Shown here piece by piece: positions 8,802-16,982 of a stretch of 39,735 nucleotides of DNA. Each line of letters starts with the position of its first letter. Position 1 is the first letter of the stretch. The notes beneath the pieces are model-generated. The model was not told the origin of the DNA and did no database searches. It worked only from the letters and a program-made list of their open reading frames with translations. This DNA comes from Azospirillum isscasi. Its GTDB lineage: Bacteria > Pseudomonadota > Alphaproteobacteria > Azospirillales > Azospirillaceae. The stretch lies in the NCBI RefSeq assembly GCF_030849505.1, contig NZ_JAUJFI010000038.1, forward strand, positions 1 to 39,735. The letters run 5' to 3'. The translations under genes were made by a program, and so were the position numbers.

Positions 8802-8826
8802 AAAAAAACCTCCCGCAAGGGGAGGT
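8802..8826 (-). terminator. Orphan terminator or attenuator just upstream of the PhoH-family gene
   Basis: On the minus strand ACCTCCC and GGGAGGT arms (7 bp, 5-base loop) are followed by seven consecutive T residues. The hairpin is strong, but no minus-strand gene ends before it. It therefore ends either an unannotated RNA from the 8830-9400 region or the PhoH leader itself as an attenuator. Confidence 0.7.
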
Positions 8827-8829
8827 CCT

Positions 8830-9512
8830 GGATGTCGCAGGGCGACGGGATGGCCGGAGTCTGGCTTGCCGGTGCGAGGCGTGCGTCCCATCCGCCGCGC
8901 CGGCCGTGGAATGCCGGGGGCAGGCGGACGTTCGAAGACCGGACGCTCGGGAACGAAGGAGGATGCAAGCGGACCTCTTCGCCGGGAAATGAACCTCGCA
9001 TAAGCAACATAGGTCTTGCAGGGGCGAACGTCAGTCGAAATTGCGGGCATCGCAAAAGATTCACACAAGATGTTGTGGATGCGCCGCAAGTGGGGGCCGG
9101 ACGGCAACGGACTACCCCCAGAGACGGAGGAGTTCGGCGGGCCGTCCGCCGCGGGGATGCATCGGTGCGCGCCGGACCATCTTTGCGGGTGGCGGGGCGG
9201 AGGAAAGATGCCGCAGCGCGAAAAGGGCATAGACTTGCGAAACCCTTTGCCCGCGGAATCCAGTTCCGGTACCATACTTTGTGGTGGGACTTTCCGTTGA
9301 CGCAACACATGGGCTTCCAGGCCGGGCGGGGGGCACCCTGTTCCGGCGCATCGCACGTGTGGCCAGCGGTTGTCACTCCATCGGCACCGGGAAAGGCTTG
9401 AACGGATGGGGGCGGCACCGCTAGAACGCGGTTGGGTGACCCTTCCGCCCTGGCGCCCTGCCGATGGCCCCAGACTTGCGGACGAAGCGGATTCGGCAGG
9501 AACACAAGCAGG
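8830..9512. other. Intergenic stretch between the PhoH-family gene and minC; no gene recognised
   Basis: About 680 bases separate the divergent phoH-like and minC genes. Short open frames on both strands have no recognisable protein character. On the plus strand TTGCCC (9247-9252), 17 bases and TACCAT (9270-9275) is a weak candidate minC promoter. On the minus strand a transcript ending at the hairpin at 8802-8826 may begin near 9000, where TATGTT is preceded at 16 bases by TGACGT. I see no tmRNA, RNase P or SRP RNA signature. Confidence 0.4.
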
Positions 9513-10271
9513 ATGGCAGCGGTGAGCAGCGCCAGGCAGGGTGCCGATCGGGACGGTCCGTTCCAGTTGCGGGGCAATTCCTTCACCATGATGGTGCTGA
9601 AGGTGAACGATCCGGCCTCGCCGGACTTCTTCACCCAGCTCGCCGTCAAGGTGCGGCAGGCGCCCAATTTCTTCCGGAACGCCCCGGTCGTCCTCGACTT
9701 CGAGGATCTGACGGAGGAGACCCCGCGTTTCGACGTCGCCGCGCTGGTGACCAACCTGCGCGCCCTGTATCTGCTGCCGGTCGGCTTCCAGGGCGGGCCG
9801 CGCGCGGTTCAGGAAGGCGCCCTGGCCGCCGGGCTGACCCCGATGCCCGCCGGGCGCGCCGCCAAGCTGGAATCCGCCGCCCGCGCCGCCGATCCGCAGG
9901 CCGGCGCCGCCCCGGTTCCGGCCCCGCCGCCCGAGCCGGTCTACCGCCCGGCGCTGCTGGTGACCGAGCCGGTGCGCTCGGGCCAGCAGATCTACGCGGA
10001 GAAGACGGATCTGGTGATCACCGCCCCGGTGTCCCCCGGTGCGGAGGTGGTGGCCGACGGCAACATCCACGTCTACGGCGCGCTGCGCGGGCGGGCGTTG
10101 GCCGGCGTGTCCGGCGATGCGAACGCGCGCATCTTCTGTCACAGCCTGGAGGCCGAGGTCGTCTCGGTGGCCGGGCTGTACCGCGTCAGCGAGGATTTCG
10201 GAAACGACGTGCTGAAGAAGCCGGTGCAGATTTTCCTGCGCGACGGCTATCTTCACATGGAACCCCTGTGA
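9513..10271 (+). CDS. minC: Septum site-determining protein MinC
   Basis: MinC inhibits FtsZ ring formation away from mid-cell. This 252-residue protein has an N-terminal MinC_N domain (about 12-110) and a variable Pro/Ala-rich linker (about 115-150). The C-terminal beta-helix MinD-binding domain (about 150-252) contains the typical GAEVVADGNIHVYGALRGRALAG and NARIFCHSLEAEVVSVAG sequences. I take the ATG at 9513 (MAAVSSARQG), close to an AGGA; upstream codons in frame have no family-like sequence. It is the first gene of minCDE, with 153 bases before minD. Confidence 0.95.
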   Translation: MAAVSSARQGADRDGPFQLRGNSFTMMVLKVNDPASPDFFTQLAVKVRQAPNFFRNAPVVLDFEDLTEETPRFDVAALVTNLRALYLLPVGFQGGPRAVQEGALAAGLTPMPAGRAAKLESAARAADPQAGAAPVPAPPPEPVYRPALLVTEPVRSGQQIYAEKTDLVITAPVSPGAEVVADGNIHVYGALRGRALAGVSGDANARIFCHSLEAEVVSVAGLYRVSEDFGNDVLKKPVQIFLRDGYLHMEPL

Positions 10272-10424
10272 TGGCGCCTTTGCAGGCTCTTCATCGAATG
10301 GCCCCCTGTGCGGTCCCCTCCATGGCGGCGGTGTCACGCAAAGCGTGCCCGGCACAGGCCCCCATCTGCGTAACCCGGTAACCGGACCTTGGCGGCAACT
10401 TTTAGGAACGTGGGAGAAGCTCCG

Positions 10425-11240
10425 TTGGGCAAGATCATCGTCATGACTTCCGGCAAAGGCGGCGTCGGCAAGACGACCTCCTCCGCCGCTTTCGCGACCG
10501 GACTCGCCTTGCGCGGCTTCAAGACGGTCGTCATCGATTTCGACGTCGGGCTGCGCAACCTCGACCTCATCATGGGCTGCGAGCGGCGCGTGGTGTTCGA
10601 CTTCATCAACGTCATCAACGGCGAGGCGAAGCTGAGCCAGGCGCTGATCAAGGACAAGCGCATCGAGAACCTGTCGATCCTGCCGACCTCGCAGACCCGC
10701 GACAAGGACGCCCTGACCCGGGAAGGCGTGGAGAAGGTTCTGAACGAACTCTCCAAGGACTTCGACTACATCGTCTGCGACAGCCCGGCGGGCATCGAGC
10801 GCGGCGCCCTGATGGCGCTGTACTTCGCCGACCACGCGGTGATCGTGACCAACCCGGAAGTCTCGTCGGTGCGCGACAGCGACCGCATCCTGGGCGTGCT
10901 GGCCTCCCGCTCGCGCCGGGCGGAGCAGGGGCTGGAGCCGGTGACGCAGCAGCTCCTGCTGACCCGCTACGACCCGGAGCGGGTCGAGCGCGGCGAGATG
11001 CTGAAGGTGGACGACGTTCTGGAAATCCTGGCGATCCCGCTGCTCGGCGTGATCCCGGAAAGCCAGGCCGTGCTGCGCGCCTCCAACGTCGGCATGCCGG
11101 TCATCCTCGACGAGGCGTCCAACGCCGGCCAGGCCTATCTGGACGCGGTGTCGCGCTTCCTGGGCGAGGACGTGGAGCACCGCTTCGTCACGCCCCAGAA
11201 GAAGGGCCTGTTCAGCCGCCTCCTCCGGAGGTCCGCATGA
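10425..11240 (+). CDS. minD: Septum site-determining protein MinD
   Basis: MinD is a membrane-cycling ATPase of the ParA/MinD family that recruits MinC and is released by MinE. The 271-residue protein starts MGKIIVMTSGKGGVGKTT with the deviant Walker A motif. It has the DFDVGLRNLD switch I region, the CDSPAGIERGA switch II region and a C-terminal basic amphipathic tail (KKGLFSRLLRRSA) that serves as membrane targeting sequence. The start is a TTG at 10425 with GGGAG 8 bases upstream; this fits homologues exactly, and no ATG or GTG fits. Its stop overlaps the minE start by 4 bases. Confidence 0.97.
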   Translation: MGKIIVMTSGKGGVGKTTSSAAFATGLALRGFKTVVIDFDVGLRNLDLIMGCERRVVFDFINVINGEAKLSQALIKDKRIENLSILPTSQTRDKDALTREGVEKVLNELSKDFDYIVCDSPAGIERGALMALYFADHAVIVTNPEVSSVRDSDRILGVLASRSRRAEQGLEPVTQQLLLTRYDPERVERGEMLKVDDVLEILAIPLLGVIPESQAVLRASNVGMPVILDEASNAGQAYLDAVSRFLGEDVEHRFVTPQKKGLFSRLLRRSA

Positions 11241-11635
11241 GCATCTTCAGCTTTTTCCGGTCCGCCCCGCGCGCGTCTGCGGTCCAGGCCAAGGAGCGTC
11301 TCCAGATCGTCATGGCGCACGAGCGCGCCGGGCGGACCGGGCCGGACTATCTGCCGATGCTCCAGCAGGAGCTTCTGGCCGTCATCGCCAAGTACATCGA
11401 CATCGACCAGAACAAGGTCGAGGTGAAGCTGGACCGCGGCGGCGACTGCTCGACCCTGGAGCTGAACATCGAGCTGCCGGCCCGCGAGGCCGCCGCCAAG
11501 GCGCTGAAGGAAAGCGCCAAGCTGGCGGTGGCCGGGAACCGGCCGCAGCCGGCCAAGGACGGGGACGAATCCGATGCCGTCAGGATGTCCGCTGGCGGCG
11601 CCCTGACCAACGGCGGCGTCAAAAAGCGCCGCTGA
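11237..11635 (+). CDS. minE: Cell division topological specificity factor MinE, with C-terminal extension
   Basis: MinE stimulates MinD ATPase and drives pole-to-pole oscillation. Residues 1-12 (MSIFSFFRSAPR) form the membrane-binding start, 15-35 the MinD-interacting segment (AKERLQIVMAHERAG), and about 40-82 the dimerisation domain (LPMLQQELLAVIAKYI through LELNIELP). Typical MinE proteins end at about 85-90 residues; this one has 132. The extra 45 residues are polar, probably disordered, and end in the basic VKKRR. Translation is probably coupled to minD through the ATGA overlap, and a strong terminator follows. Confidence 0.95.
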   Translation: MSIFSFFRSAPRASAVQAKERLQIVMAHERAGRTGPDYLPMLQQELLAVIAKYIDIDQNKVEVKLDRGGDCSTLELNIELPAREAAAKALKESAKLAVAGNRPQPAKDGDESDAVRMSAGGALTNGGVKKRR

Positions 11636-11655
11636 CCGCGTGCCGCTCCTTACCG

Positions 11656-11691
11656 ATCCCGCCGCAGCCGGCCCGCTGCGGCGGGATTTTT
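11656..11691 (+). terminator. Rho-independent terminator of the minCDE operon
   Basis: A perfect 12-bp stem, ATCCCGCCGCAG with CTGCGGCGGGAT, has an 8-base loop and is followed by TTTTT. It begins 20 bases after the minE stop. Confidence 0.93.
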
Positions 11692-11887
11692 CATGCCCGC
11701 CATCTTCCCGGCCCGCCGGAACGCTTCCGCTTCGGTCATAGGCCGCCGCCCGCCGGCGGCTGGACTTCCGTGCGGGTTTACCTCCGCCGTTCGAAGAGGT
11801 ATCAACGGATTGGTGCCCATCAGGGGCCGGCCCGTGCGGGCCATCCCCTCCCGGGGCGGCGTCGAGGCAGTGAGGGAGTGGCGGTCG

Positions 11888-13267
11888 ATGTTCTTCGAAT
11901 GCTCGCGGCTGATCGACGGCAACCAGCCGCGCCTGTCCAACGGCATCACCGTGACCGACGTCGATGGTGACGGGGCATTCGAACTGGTGGTCACGGGCTA
12001 CGCCACCAACAACCTCGTTCTCAAGTGGGACGGCTCCCGGCTGGTGGACGTCGCCGGGCCGTTGCTCGCCGACCCTTCGGGCTGCGCGGTCGCCATCGCC
12101 GCCGCCGACGTGGACGGCGACGGGCGGGAGGAGCTGTACGTCCTGAACTCCGACCGGGCGAGCGGGCCGAAGGAGATGGGCGATCGGCTGTTCGCCTGTT
12201 TCGGCAAGCACTGGCTCGACCTGCTGGCCCAGCCGGAGAACGCCGGCATGGCGAACCGCGTCGCCGGACGGTCGGTGGTCGCCATGGACCGGCACGGCCA
12301 CGGGCGCTATGGATTCGTCGTGGCGGCGGACGGCGGTCCCTTCCGCCTGTTCGAGCTGAGCCGCCGCGGGCGGCTGGAGGATGCGGCGGAGGAGGCGGGG
12401 ATCGACATGATCGGCGCCGGGCGCGGCCTGCTCGCCCTGCCGTTCCTGTCCGACCGCGTGGACCTGTTCGCCTGCAACGAGGGCGGGCCGAACTTCCTGT
12501 TCCGCAACCTGGGCGACGGAACCTACGAGGAGATCGCCGAGGAGCGGGGCATCGCCGATTCGCGCGTCGCCGGGCGGGCAGTGGCCGCGGTGGACGGGCC
12601 GGGGGACGGCGGGTTCGGGCTGCTGGTCGGCGCCTGGGAAGGGCCGCAGCGGCTGTTCGTCCAGCGCTCCGGCGGTGGATTCGTGGACGAGGCCGATCCC
12701 GAGATGTCCTTTCCGGGGCGGGTGTCCAGCGTGGTGGCCGCCGATTTCGACAACGACGGCTACGAGGAGCTGTTCTTCAACCTGCACGGCGAGCCGAACC
12801 GCCTGTTCGCGTGGCGCGACGACCGCTGGCAGGCGGTCGATCTGGGCGACGCGCTGGAGCCAAAGGGGCTGGGGACCGGGGCGGCGGTCGCCGACATCGA
12901 CGGCGACGGACGGCTGGAGCTTCTGATCGCGCACGGCAACGGGGCGGGCGGCGGATCGCCGCAGCCCCTGTCGTTGTACCGCACGGCGGCGAACCACAAC
13001 GGGTGGCTGCGCGTGCTGCCGCTGACCCCCTATGGCGCGCCGGCCCGCGGCGCCATGGTGACCTGCACGGCGGGCGGGCGGCGGCAGCGCCGCTCCGTCT
13101 GCGCGGGCTCGGGCTATCTCTGCCAGATGGAGCCGGTGGCCCATTTCGGGCTGGGCAACGCCCGCGCGGTGGAGCGGCTGGAGGTGCGCTGGCCGGACGG
13201 CATGACGGCGATCATCGACAACCCGCCCATGGGCCGGCTGCTGACCGTTCCCTACCCGCCGGAATGA
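11888..13267 (+). CDS. FG-GAP/VCBS-repeat protein with C-terminal ASPIC/UnbV (CRTAC1-like) domain
   Basis: The 459-residue protein is a run of beta-propeller repeats, each carrying a calcium-loop-like D-x-D-x-D-G-x-x-E motif: DVDGDGAFEL, DVDGDGREEL, DFDNDGYEEL and DIDGDGRLEL. Two degenerate repeats occur in between. The last 80 residues match the ASPIC/UnbV module (GLGNARAVERLEVRWPDG). Such proteins are usually exported or surface adhesion-like, but this one shows no signal peptide or membrane helix and so appears cytoplasmic. I start at ATG 11888 because GGGAG lies 9 bases upstream; the open frame before it overlaps the min terminator. Its function is unknown. Confidence 0.85.
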   Translation: MFFECSRLIDGNQPRLSNGITVTDVDGDGAFELVVTGYATNNLVLKWDGSRLVDVAGPLLADPSGCAVAIAAADVDGDGREELYVLNSDRASGPKEMGDRLFACFGKHWLDLLAQPENAGMANRVAGRSVVAMDRHGHGRYGFVVAADGGPFRLFELSRRGRLEDAAEEAGIDMIGAGRGLLALPFLSDRVDLFACNEGGPNFLFRNLGDGTYEEIAEERGIADSRVAGRAVAAVDGPGDGGFGLLVGAWEGPQRLFVQRSGGGFVDEADPEMSFPGRVSSVVAADFDNDGYEELFFNLHGEPNRLFAWRDDRWQAVDLGDALEPKGLGTGAAVADIDGDGRLELLIAHGNGAGGGSPQPLSLYRTAANHNGWLRVLPLTPYGAPARGAMVTCTAGGRRQRRSVCAGSGYLCQMEPVAHFGLGNARAVERLEVRWPDGMTAIIDNPPMGRLLTVPYPPE

Positions 13268-13491
13268 GCGGGGGACGCGCCCTCTCCCTTGATCCAGGCG
13301 CAGCGGACGGTTGAGCTGAATCATTATTTCCGTCCGGCAACGAATTTAATCTTTTGTATATCCCGCATGGTCTTTATTTTGCGGCGTCCGCCGGTGCCCG
13401 ATGGGACCGCGCGGATGGGGAGATGTACGTCCTGTAATCGAATGCGAATCAATAAGGGGGCGCCGGGCTCTCGGCCCGCGACCGCAGGCAC

Positions 13492-14040
13492 ATGGCACAC
13501 AGCGATGTTCTCAGTCCCGGCCCCCGCGACCGGACGCTGACCGGGGTCGAGCGGTTCTTCGACGCCGACGAGGTGATCGTTTCCAAGACCGACCTCAAGG
13601 GCCGGATCACCTACGCCAACCGCGTCTTCCAGCGGGTCGCCGGCTACAGCGAGGCCGAGCTGATGGGGGCTCCGCATTCCATCGTCCGCCATCCGGACAT
13701 GCCGCGCTGCGTGTTCAAGCTGCTGTGGGACACGCTGGGGGCGGGGCAGGAGATCTTCGCCTACGTCGTGAACCGGGCGCGCAACGGCGACCATTACTGG
13801 GTGTTCGCTCACGTCACCCCCAGCTACGACGTCAATGGTCGGCTCATCGGCTATCACTCCTCGCGCCGGGTTCCGGACCGCAGCGCGATCGACAAGGTGG
13901 TGCCGCTGTACCGCACGCTTCTGGACATCGAAAACCGCCACGAAGACCGCAAGCAGGGCATGAACGAGGCCTTCGCCACCGTTGTCGGGCTGCTGACGGA
14001 GAAGGGGATCGGGTATGACGAATTCGTCTTCTCTCTCTAA
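13492..14040 (+). CDS. Aer-type PAS protein, soluble (CetB-like)
   Basis: The 182-residue soluble protein is a single PAS domain of the Aer class, which binds FAD and reports redox state to chemotaxis. Aer hallmarks are clear: [19 protein letters not shown] near 39-57, VRHPDMP at 65-71, a conserved Trp at 79, and [11 protein letters not shown] at 94-104. By my alignment the position equal to E. coli Aer Trp79 is Ile here. It has no membrane segment, HAMP or signalling domain; those are encoded by the next gene, which it overlaps by 26 bases in another frame. The arrangement matches the Campylobacter CetB/CetA pair. The ATG at 13492 has a short AGG upstream. An AT-rich promoter-like stretch lies at 13320-13380. 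Confidence 0.9.
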   Translation: MAHSDVLSPGPRDRTLTGVERFFDADEVIVSKTDLKGRITYANRVFQRVAGYSEAELMGAPHSIVRHPDMPRCVFKLLWDTLGAGQEIFAYVVNRARNGDHYWVFAHVTPSYDVNGRLIGYHSSRRVPDRSAIDKVVPLYRTLLDIENRHEDRKQGMNEAFATVVGLLTEKGIGYDEFVFSL

Positions 14041-15325
14041 GGCGTTCGGGCTGGGGGGCGTGGCCGCGCTGCTCGTCGCAGCGCTGCTGGTGACCGATTC
14101 GCTGGACATCGGCGGCGCCGCGCTGCGCATCGGCATCGGGGCGCTGGCGCTGGCCGCGCTGGTCGGCGTCATGCTGTGCATGGTGCGCGCCCGCGCCGCG
14201 GTGGGGCAGGCGGTGGCCGTCTGCCGGGCGGTGTCGCGCGGCGACTTCGAGGCGCGGGTCGTCAATGTGCGGGAGCAGGGCGACCTGGGCGAACTGATGC
14301 ACGCCCTGAACGACTCGATCGACCGCACCGACGCCTTCATCCGCGAGGCCGCCGCCTCGATGAGCTACGTGTCGGCCAACAAGTATTTCCGGCGGATCGT
14401 GCTGAAGGGCATGCAGGGCAATTTCCTGCACGCCTCCCGCACCATCAACACCGCCACCGACGCCATCGCCACCAAGGTGAAGGGCTTCGCCGGCGTGACC
14501 AACCGGTTCGAGACGCAGATCCGCGCGGTGTGCGAGCAGGTGTCCGGCACCGCCCATCAGCTTGAGATGTCCGCCCGCGACATGGAGACGGACGCCCAGA
14601 CCGCCACCGGCAAGGCGTCCTCCGTGGCCGCCGCGGCGTCGCAGACCGGCTCCTCGGTGGACAGCGTGGCCGTCGCGACGGAGGAGCTGTCCGCCTCAAT
14701 CCGCGAGATCGCCCGTCAGGTGGAGGAGGTCGCCAAGGTCGCCGCCGGCGCCGCGGGCGAGGCCGAGCGCTCCAACGCCCTGATCGCCGAGCTGTCCGGC
14801 GCCGCCAAGACGGTGGGCGAGGTGGTGACCCTCATCAACGACATCGCCAGCCAGACCAACCTGCTGGCGTTGAACGCCACCATCGAGGCGGCGCGGGCCG
14901 GCGAGGCCGGCAAGGGTTTCGCCGTGGTGGCGCAGGAGGTCAAGCGGCTGGCCGACCAGACCGCCAAGGCCACCGGCGACATTGCCGGGCAGATCGCCGG
15001 CATCCAGTCCTCCACCGACGTGGCGGTCGCCTCCATCGTCGGCATCGGCCACACCATCCAGGACATCAACCAGATCGCCGGCGGCATCGCCTCGGGCATC
15101 GGGCAGCAGGGTTCGGCGATCCGCGAGATCGTCTGCAACATGGATCAGGCCGCCGCCGGCACCCGCGCCGTCACCGCCGACATCCAGGACGTCACCACCG
15201 CCGCCGAACGCACCAGCGGCACCGCCCACGCGGTCTTCGCCGCGTCGGAGCAGATGAGCGTCCAGGCCGACCGGCTGACCCGCGAGGTCCAGCTTTTCCT
15301 GGACGAGATGCACAAGGTCGCCTGA
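14015..15325 (+). CDS. Methyl-accepting chemotaxis protein without periplasmic domain (CetA/Aer-like output partner)
   Basis: The 436-residue receptor has two closely spaced membrane helices (about 11-27 and 36-55) with only a short polar turn between them, so there is no periplasmic sensor. A HAMP-like segment (about 60-110) and a second HAMP-like helix pair (about 110-155) follow. The complete MCP signalling region has its tip at about 278-315 ([21 protein letters not shown]). This is the membrane and output half of Aer or CetA. Since it lacks a sensor of its own and overlaps the Aer-type PAS gene, the two very likely form a bipartite energy-taxis receptor (inference from family and context). 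Confidence 0.93.
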   Translation: MTNSSSLSKAFGLGGVAALLVAALLVTDSLDIGGAALRIGIGALALAALVGVMLCMVRARAAVGQAVAVCRAVSRGDFEARVVNVREQGDLGELMHALNDSIDRTDAFIREAAASMSYVSANKYFRRIVLKGMQGNFLHASRTINTATDAIATKVKGFAGVTNRFETQIRAVCEQVSGTAHQLEMSARDMETDAQTATGKASSVAAAASQTGSSVDSVAVATEELSASIREIARQVEEVAKVAAGAAGEAERSNALIAELSGAAKTVGEVVTLINDIASQTNLLALNATIEAARAGEAGKGFAVVAQEVKRLADQTAKATGDIAGQIAGIQSSTDVAVASIVGIGHTIQDINQIAGGIASGIGQQGSAIREIVCNMDQAAAGTRAVTADIQDVTTAAERTSGTAHAVFAASEQMSVQADRLTREVQLFLDEMHKVA

Positions 15326-15334
15326 CGCGGCCCT

Positions 15335-15390
15335 GTGCATCCGGTTTCGTGCATCCGGTTTCGTGCACCCGGTCTCGTGCATCCGGCCCT
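15335..15390. repeat. Four tandem copies of a 14-bp repeat
   Basis: The unit GTGCATCCGGTTTC occurs at 15335, 15349, 15363 (two changes) and 15377 (changed at its end), head to tail without spacers. It starts 9 bases after the chemoreceptor stop codon. A further partial echo, GTGCAATCCGG, lies in the following terminator loop. Confidence 0.9.
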
Positions 15391-15397
15391 CTCACGC

Positions 15398-15428
15398 AGC
15401 CCCGTTGTGCAATCCGGGGCTTTCTTCC
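15398..15428 (+). terminator. Rho-independent terminator after the PAS/MCP pair
   Basis: AGCCCCG and CGGGGCT form a 7-bp stem with a 10-base loop, followed by TTCTTCC on the plus strand. The T-run is broken, so efficiency may be moderate. Confidence 0.6.
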
Positions 15429-15826
15429 CGAAAAATTGCATTTGCCTAAGACATGAGCGTTGATTAGCGTCTTTGCATTTGCTTGTATCCTAAGCAGTGC
15501 CGAGGCTGCGGGTCTTCTCCTGCGACCTTTTGCCTCATTTTTTAGGAGAAGCCGGTGTTTTTGTTGCGGCGCACGCGACGCACAGGGTGCGCTGCGGCAA
15601 GAAGGGTGGCGCGTGTGATTGTTCGGACTCCAACATGACGCCGAATTCATCACAATTTCGAAACTGAAATCTCAAAAACGTTGTGGTTAATCCCGGTCCG
15701 TCGCGCGGAAGCGCAGGCGTTCCGCGGCTTTGCGCGCCCCGATGGTTTCGGGTGGGCGTTTGGCACAGCGTTTGATGGTTAGGCGTCTAAAAAAATATCC
15801 CACCCAAACTCACAGAGGTGCTCGGG
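15429..15826. other. Intergenic stretch with stem-loops upstream of the MCP-tip/Cache gene
   Basis: No coding sequence is recognised in about 400 bases. CTTCTCCT (15514-15521) and AGGAGAAG (15544-15551) form a perfect 8-bp inverted repeat around a 22-base pyrimidine-rich loop. A second imperfect stem joins TTGCGGCGCAC with GTGCGCTGCGGCAA near 15563-15600. A weak promoter for the next gene may be TTGATG near 15774 with TATCCC 18 bases on, close to the AGAGG ribosome site. The area is richer in A+T than its surroundings, as expected for a regulatory region or a small RNA. Confidence 0.4.
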
Positions 15827-16903
15827 ATGAGCATGGCCGGAAACGAACTGTTCGAGCTTTCCCGCGGCGTCCTGGACGTCGCTTCCCGGAAGGTGTCCCT
15901 GATCGAAGACATCACCCGCCGCACCAAGATGCTGGCGATGAACGCGCTGATCGAGGCGTCGCGGGCGGGCGACGCCGGGCGGGGCTTCGCGGTGGTCGCC
16001 AACGAGGTCTCCGAAATCTCCAAGCAGGTGAACACCATCACCAAGGAGCTGCGGTCGGAGATCGTGTCCCGCGTCGATCACCTGACCACCACCGGCAGCG
16101 CCATGGTGCAGGAGATGCACGGGCGGCGTCTGGCCGACCTGTCGCTGAACATGATCGAGATCATCGACCGGAACCTGTACGAGCGGTCCTGCGACGTGCG
16201 CTGGTGGGCGACCGACAGCGCGGTGGTGGATTGCGCCGCCGACCCGAGCGAGGACAGCCGCCGGCACGCCTCCCACCGGCTGGGCGTCATCCTGGAATCC
16301 TACACCGTCTATCTCGACCTGTGGATCGCCGACCTGAAGGGCGAGGTGATCGCCACGGGCCGTCCGGGCCGCTATCCCGGCGCCCTGGGCGCCCACGTGG
16401 GCGACGAGGCGTGGTTCCGTCAGGCGCTGGCCACCCGCAACGGCGGCGAGTTCACGGTGGGCGACGTGGCCCGCAACGGCCGCCTGGAGGACCGGGTGGT
16501 CGCCACCTACGCCACCGCCATCCGCCGCGGCGGCGAGACGGACGGCGACCCCATCGGCGTGCTGGGCATCTTCTTCGATTGGGAGCCGCAGGCCGCCGCC
16601 GTCGTCCAGGGCGTCCGGCTGGAGGAGGAGGAGCGCGCGCGCTCGCGCTGCCTTCTGCTCGACGCGCGGCACCGGGTGATCGCGTCGTCCGACGGGCGCG
16701 GCATCCTCGGCGAGACGGTCCAGCTCCGCCGCAACGGGGAGAGCATGGGGCATTACGCCGACGCCGGCGGACGCACCTACGGCTATGCCCTGACGCCGGG
16801 CTACGAGACCTACAAGGGGCTGGGCTGGTACGGGGTGATCGTGCAGGACCCGGACCCGCGCCAGACGCAAACCGGCACCGGCGGGGCCGGGCTTCACGGG
16901 TAA
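15827..16903 (+). CDS. Soluble protein with truncated MCP signalling tip followed by a Cache-like domain
   Basis: This 358-residue protein has no membrane segment. Residues about 27-75 form only the hairpin tip of an MCP signalling domain (MLAMNALIEASRAGDAGRGF), with perhaps 20 residues of each helix. The long methylation helices are absent. Residues about 105-345 resemble a double-Cache sensor: IDRNLYERSCDVRWWATD, YLDLWIADLKGEVIATG, a GVLGIFFDW strand and a second lobe starting LLLDARHRVIASS. Order and location are reversed from normal receptors, where Cache is N-terminal and periplasmic. The ATG at 15827 has AGAGG 8 bases upstream. It could bind CheA/CheW or insert into receptor arrays as a cytoplasmic ligand sensor (inference). 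It is downstream of the CetAB-like pair but separated from it by a terminator. Confidence 0.85.
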   Translation: MSMAGNELFELSRGVLDVASRKVSLIEDITRRTKMLAMNALIEASRAGDAGRGFAVVANEVSEISKQVNTITKELRSEIVSRVDHLTTTGSAMVQEMHGRRLADLSLNMIEIIDRNLYERSCDVRWWATDSAVVDCAADPSEDSRRHASHRLGVILESYTVYLDLWIADLKGEVIATGRPGRYPGALGAHVGDEAWFRQALATRNGGEFTVGDVARNGRLEDRVVATYATAIRRGGETDGDPIGVLGIFFDWEPQAAAVVQGVRLEEEERARSRCLLLDARHRVIASSDGRGILGETVQLRRNGESMGHYADAGGRTYGYALTPGYETYKGLGWYGVIVQDPDPRQTQTGTGGAGLHG

Positions 16904-16982
16904 GGCTGGCATTCCGACCCTGCTCTGGTCATCGCGGCGGGTTTGCTTACACTTCGGGTCCGTCGCGTTGCTGGAGAGTTGC

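Noticed and set aside
8830..9010. 6S, tmRNA, RNase P or SRP RNA in the gap upstream of the phoH-like gene
   Set aside because: I could not find the defining sequence blocks of any of these, so I call only an unknown transcript ending at the hairpin.
8573..9754. Minus-strand frame bridging the phoH-like gene and minC, which would fill the intergenic gap
   Set aside because: It overlaps both true genes in the wrong frame or strand and runs through the terminator at 8802-8826. The residues show no family resemblance.
11135..13324. 729-codon open frame on the minus strand across minE and the beta-propeller gene
   Set aside because: It is antisense to two well-supported genes and runs through the minCDE terminator. 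Its sequence is low-complexity.
15335..15390. Possible CRISPR array from the tandem repeats
   Set aside because: The units are 14 bp and directly abut, with no spacers and no cas genes.
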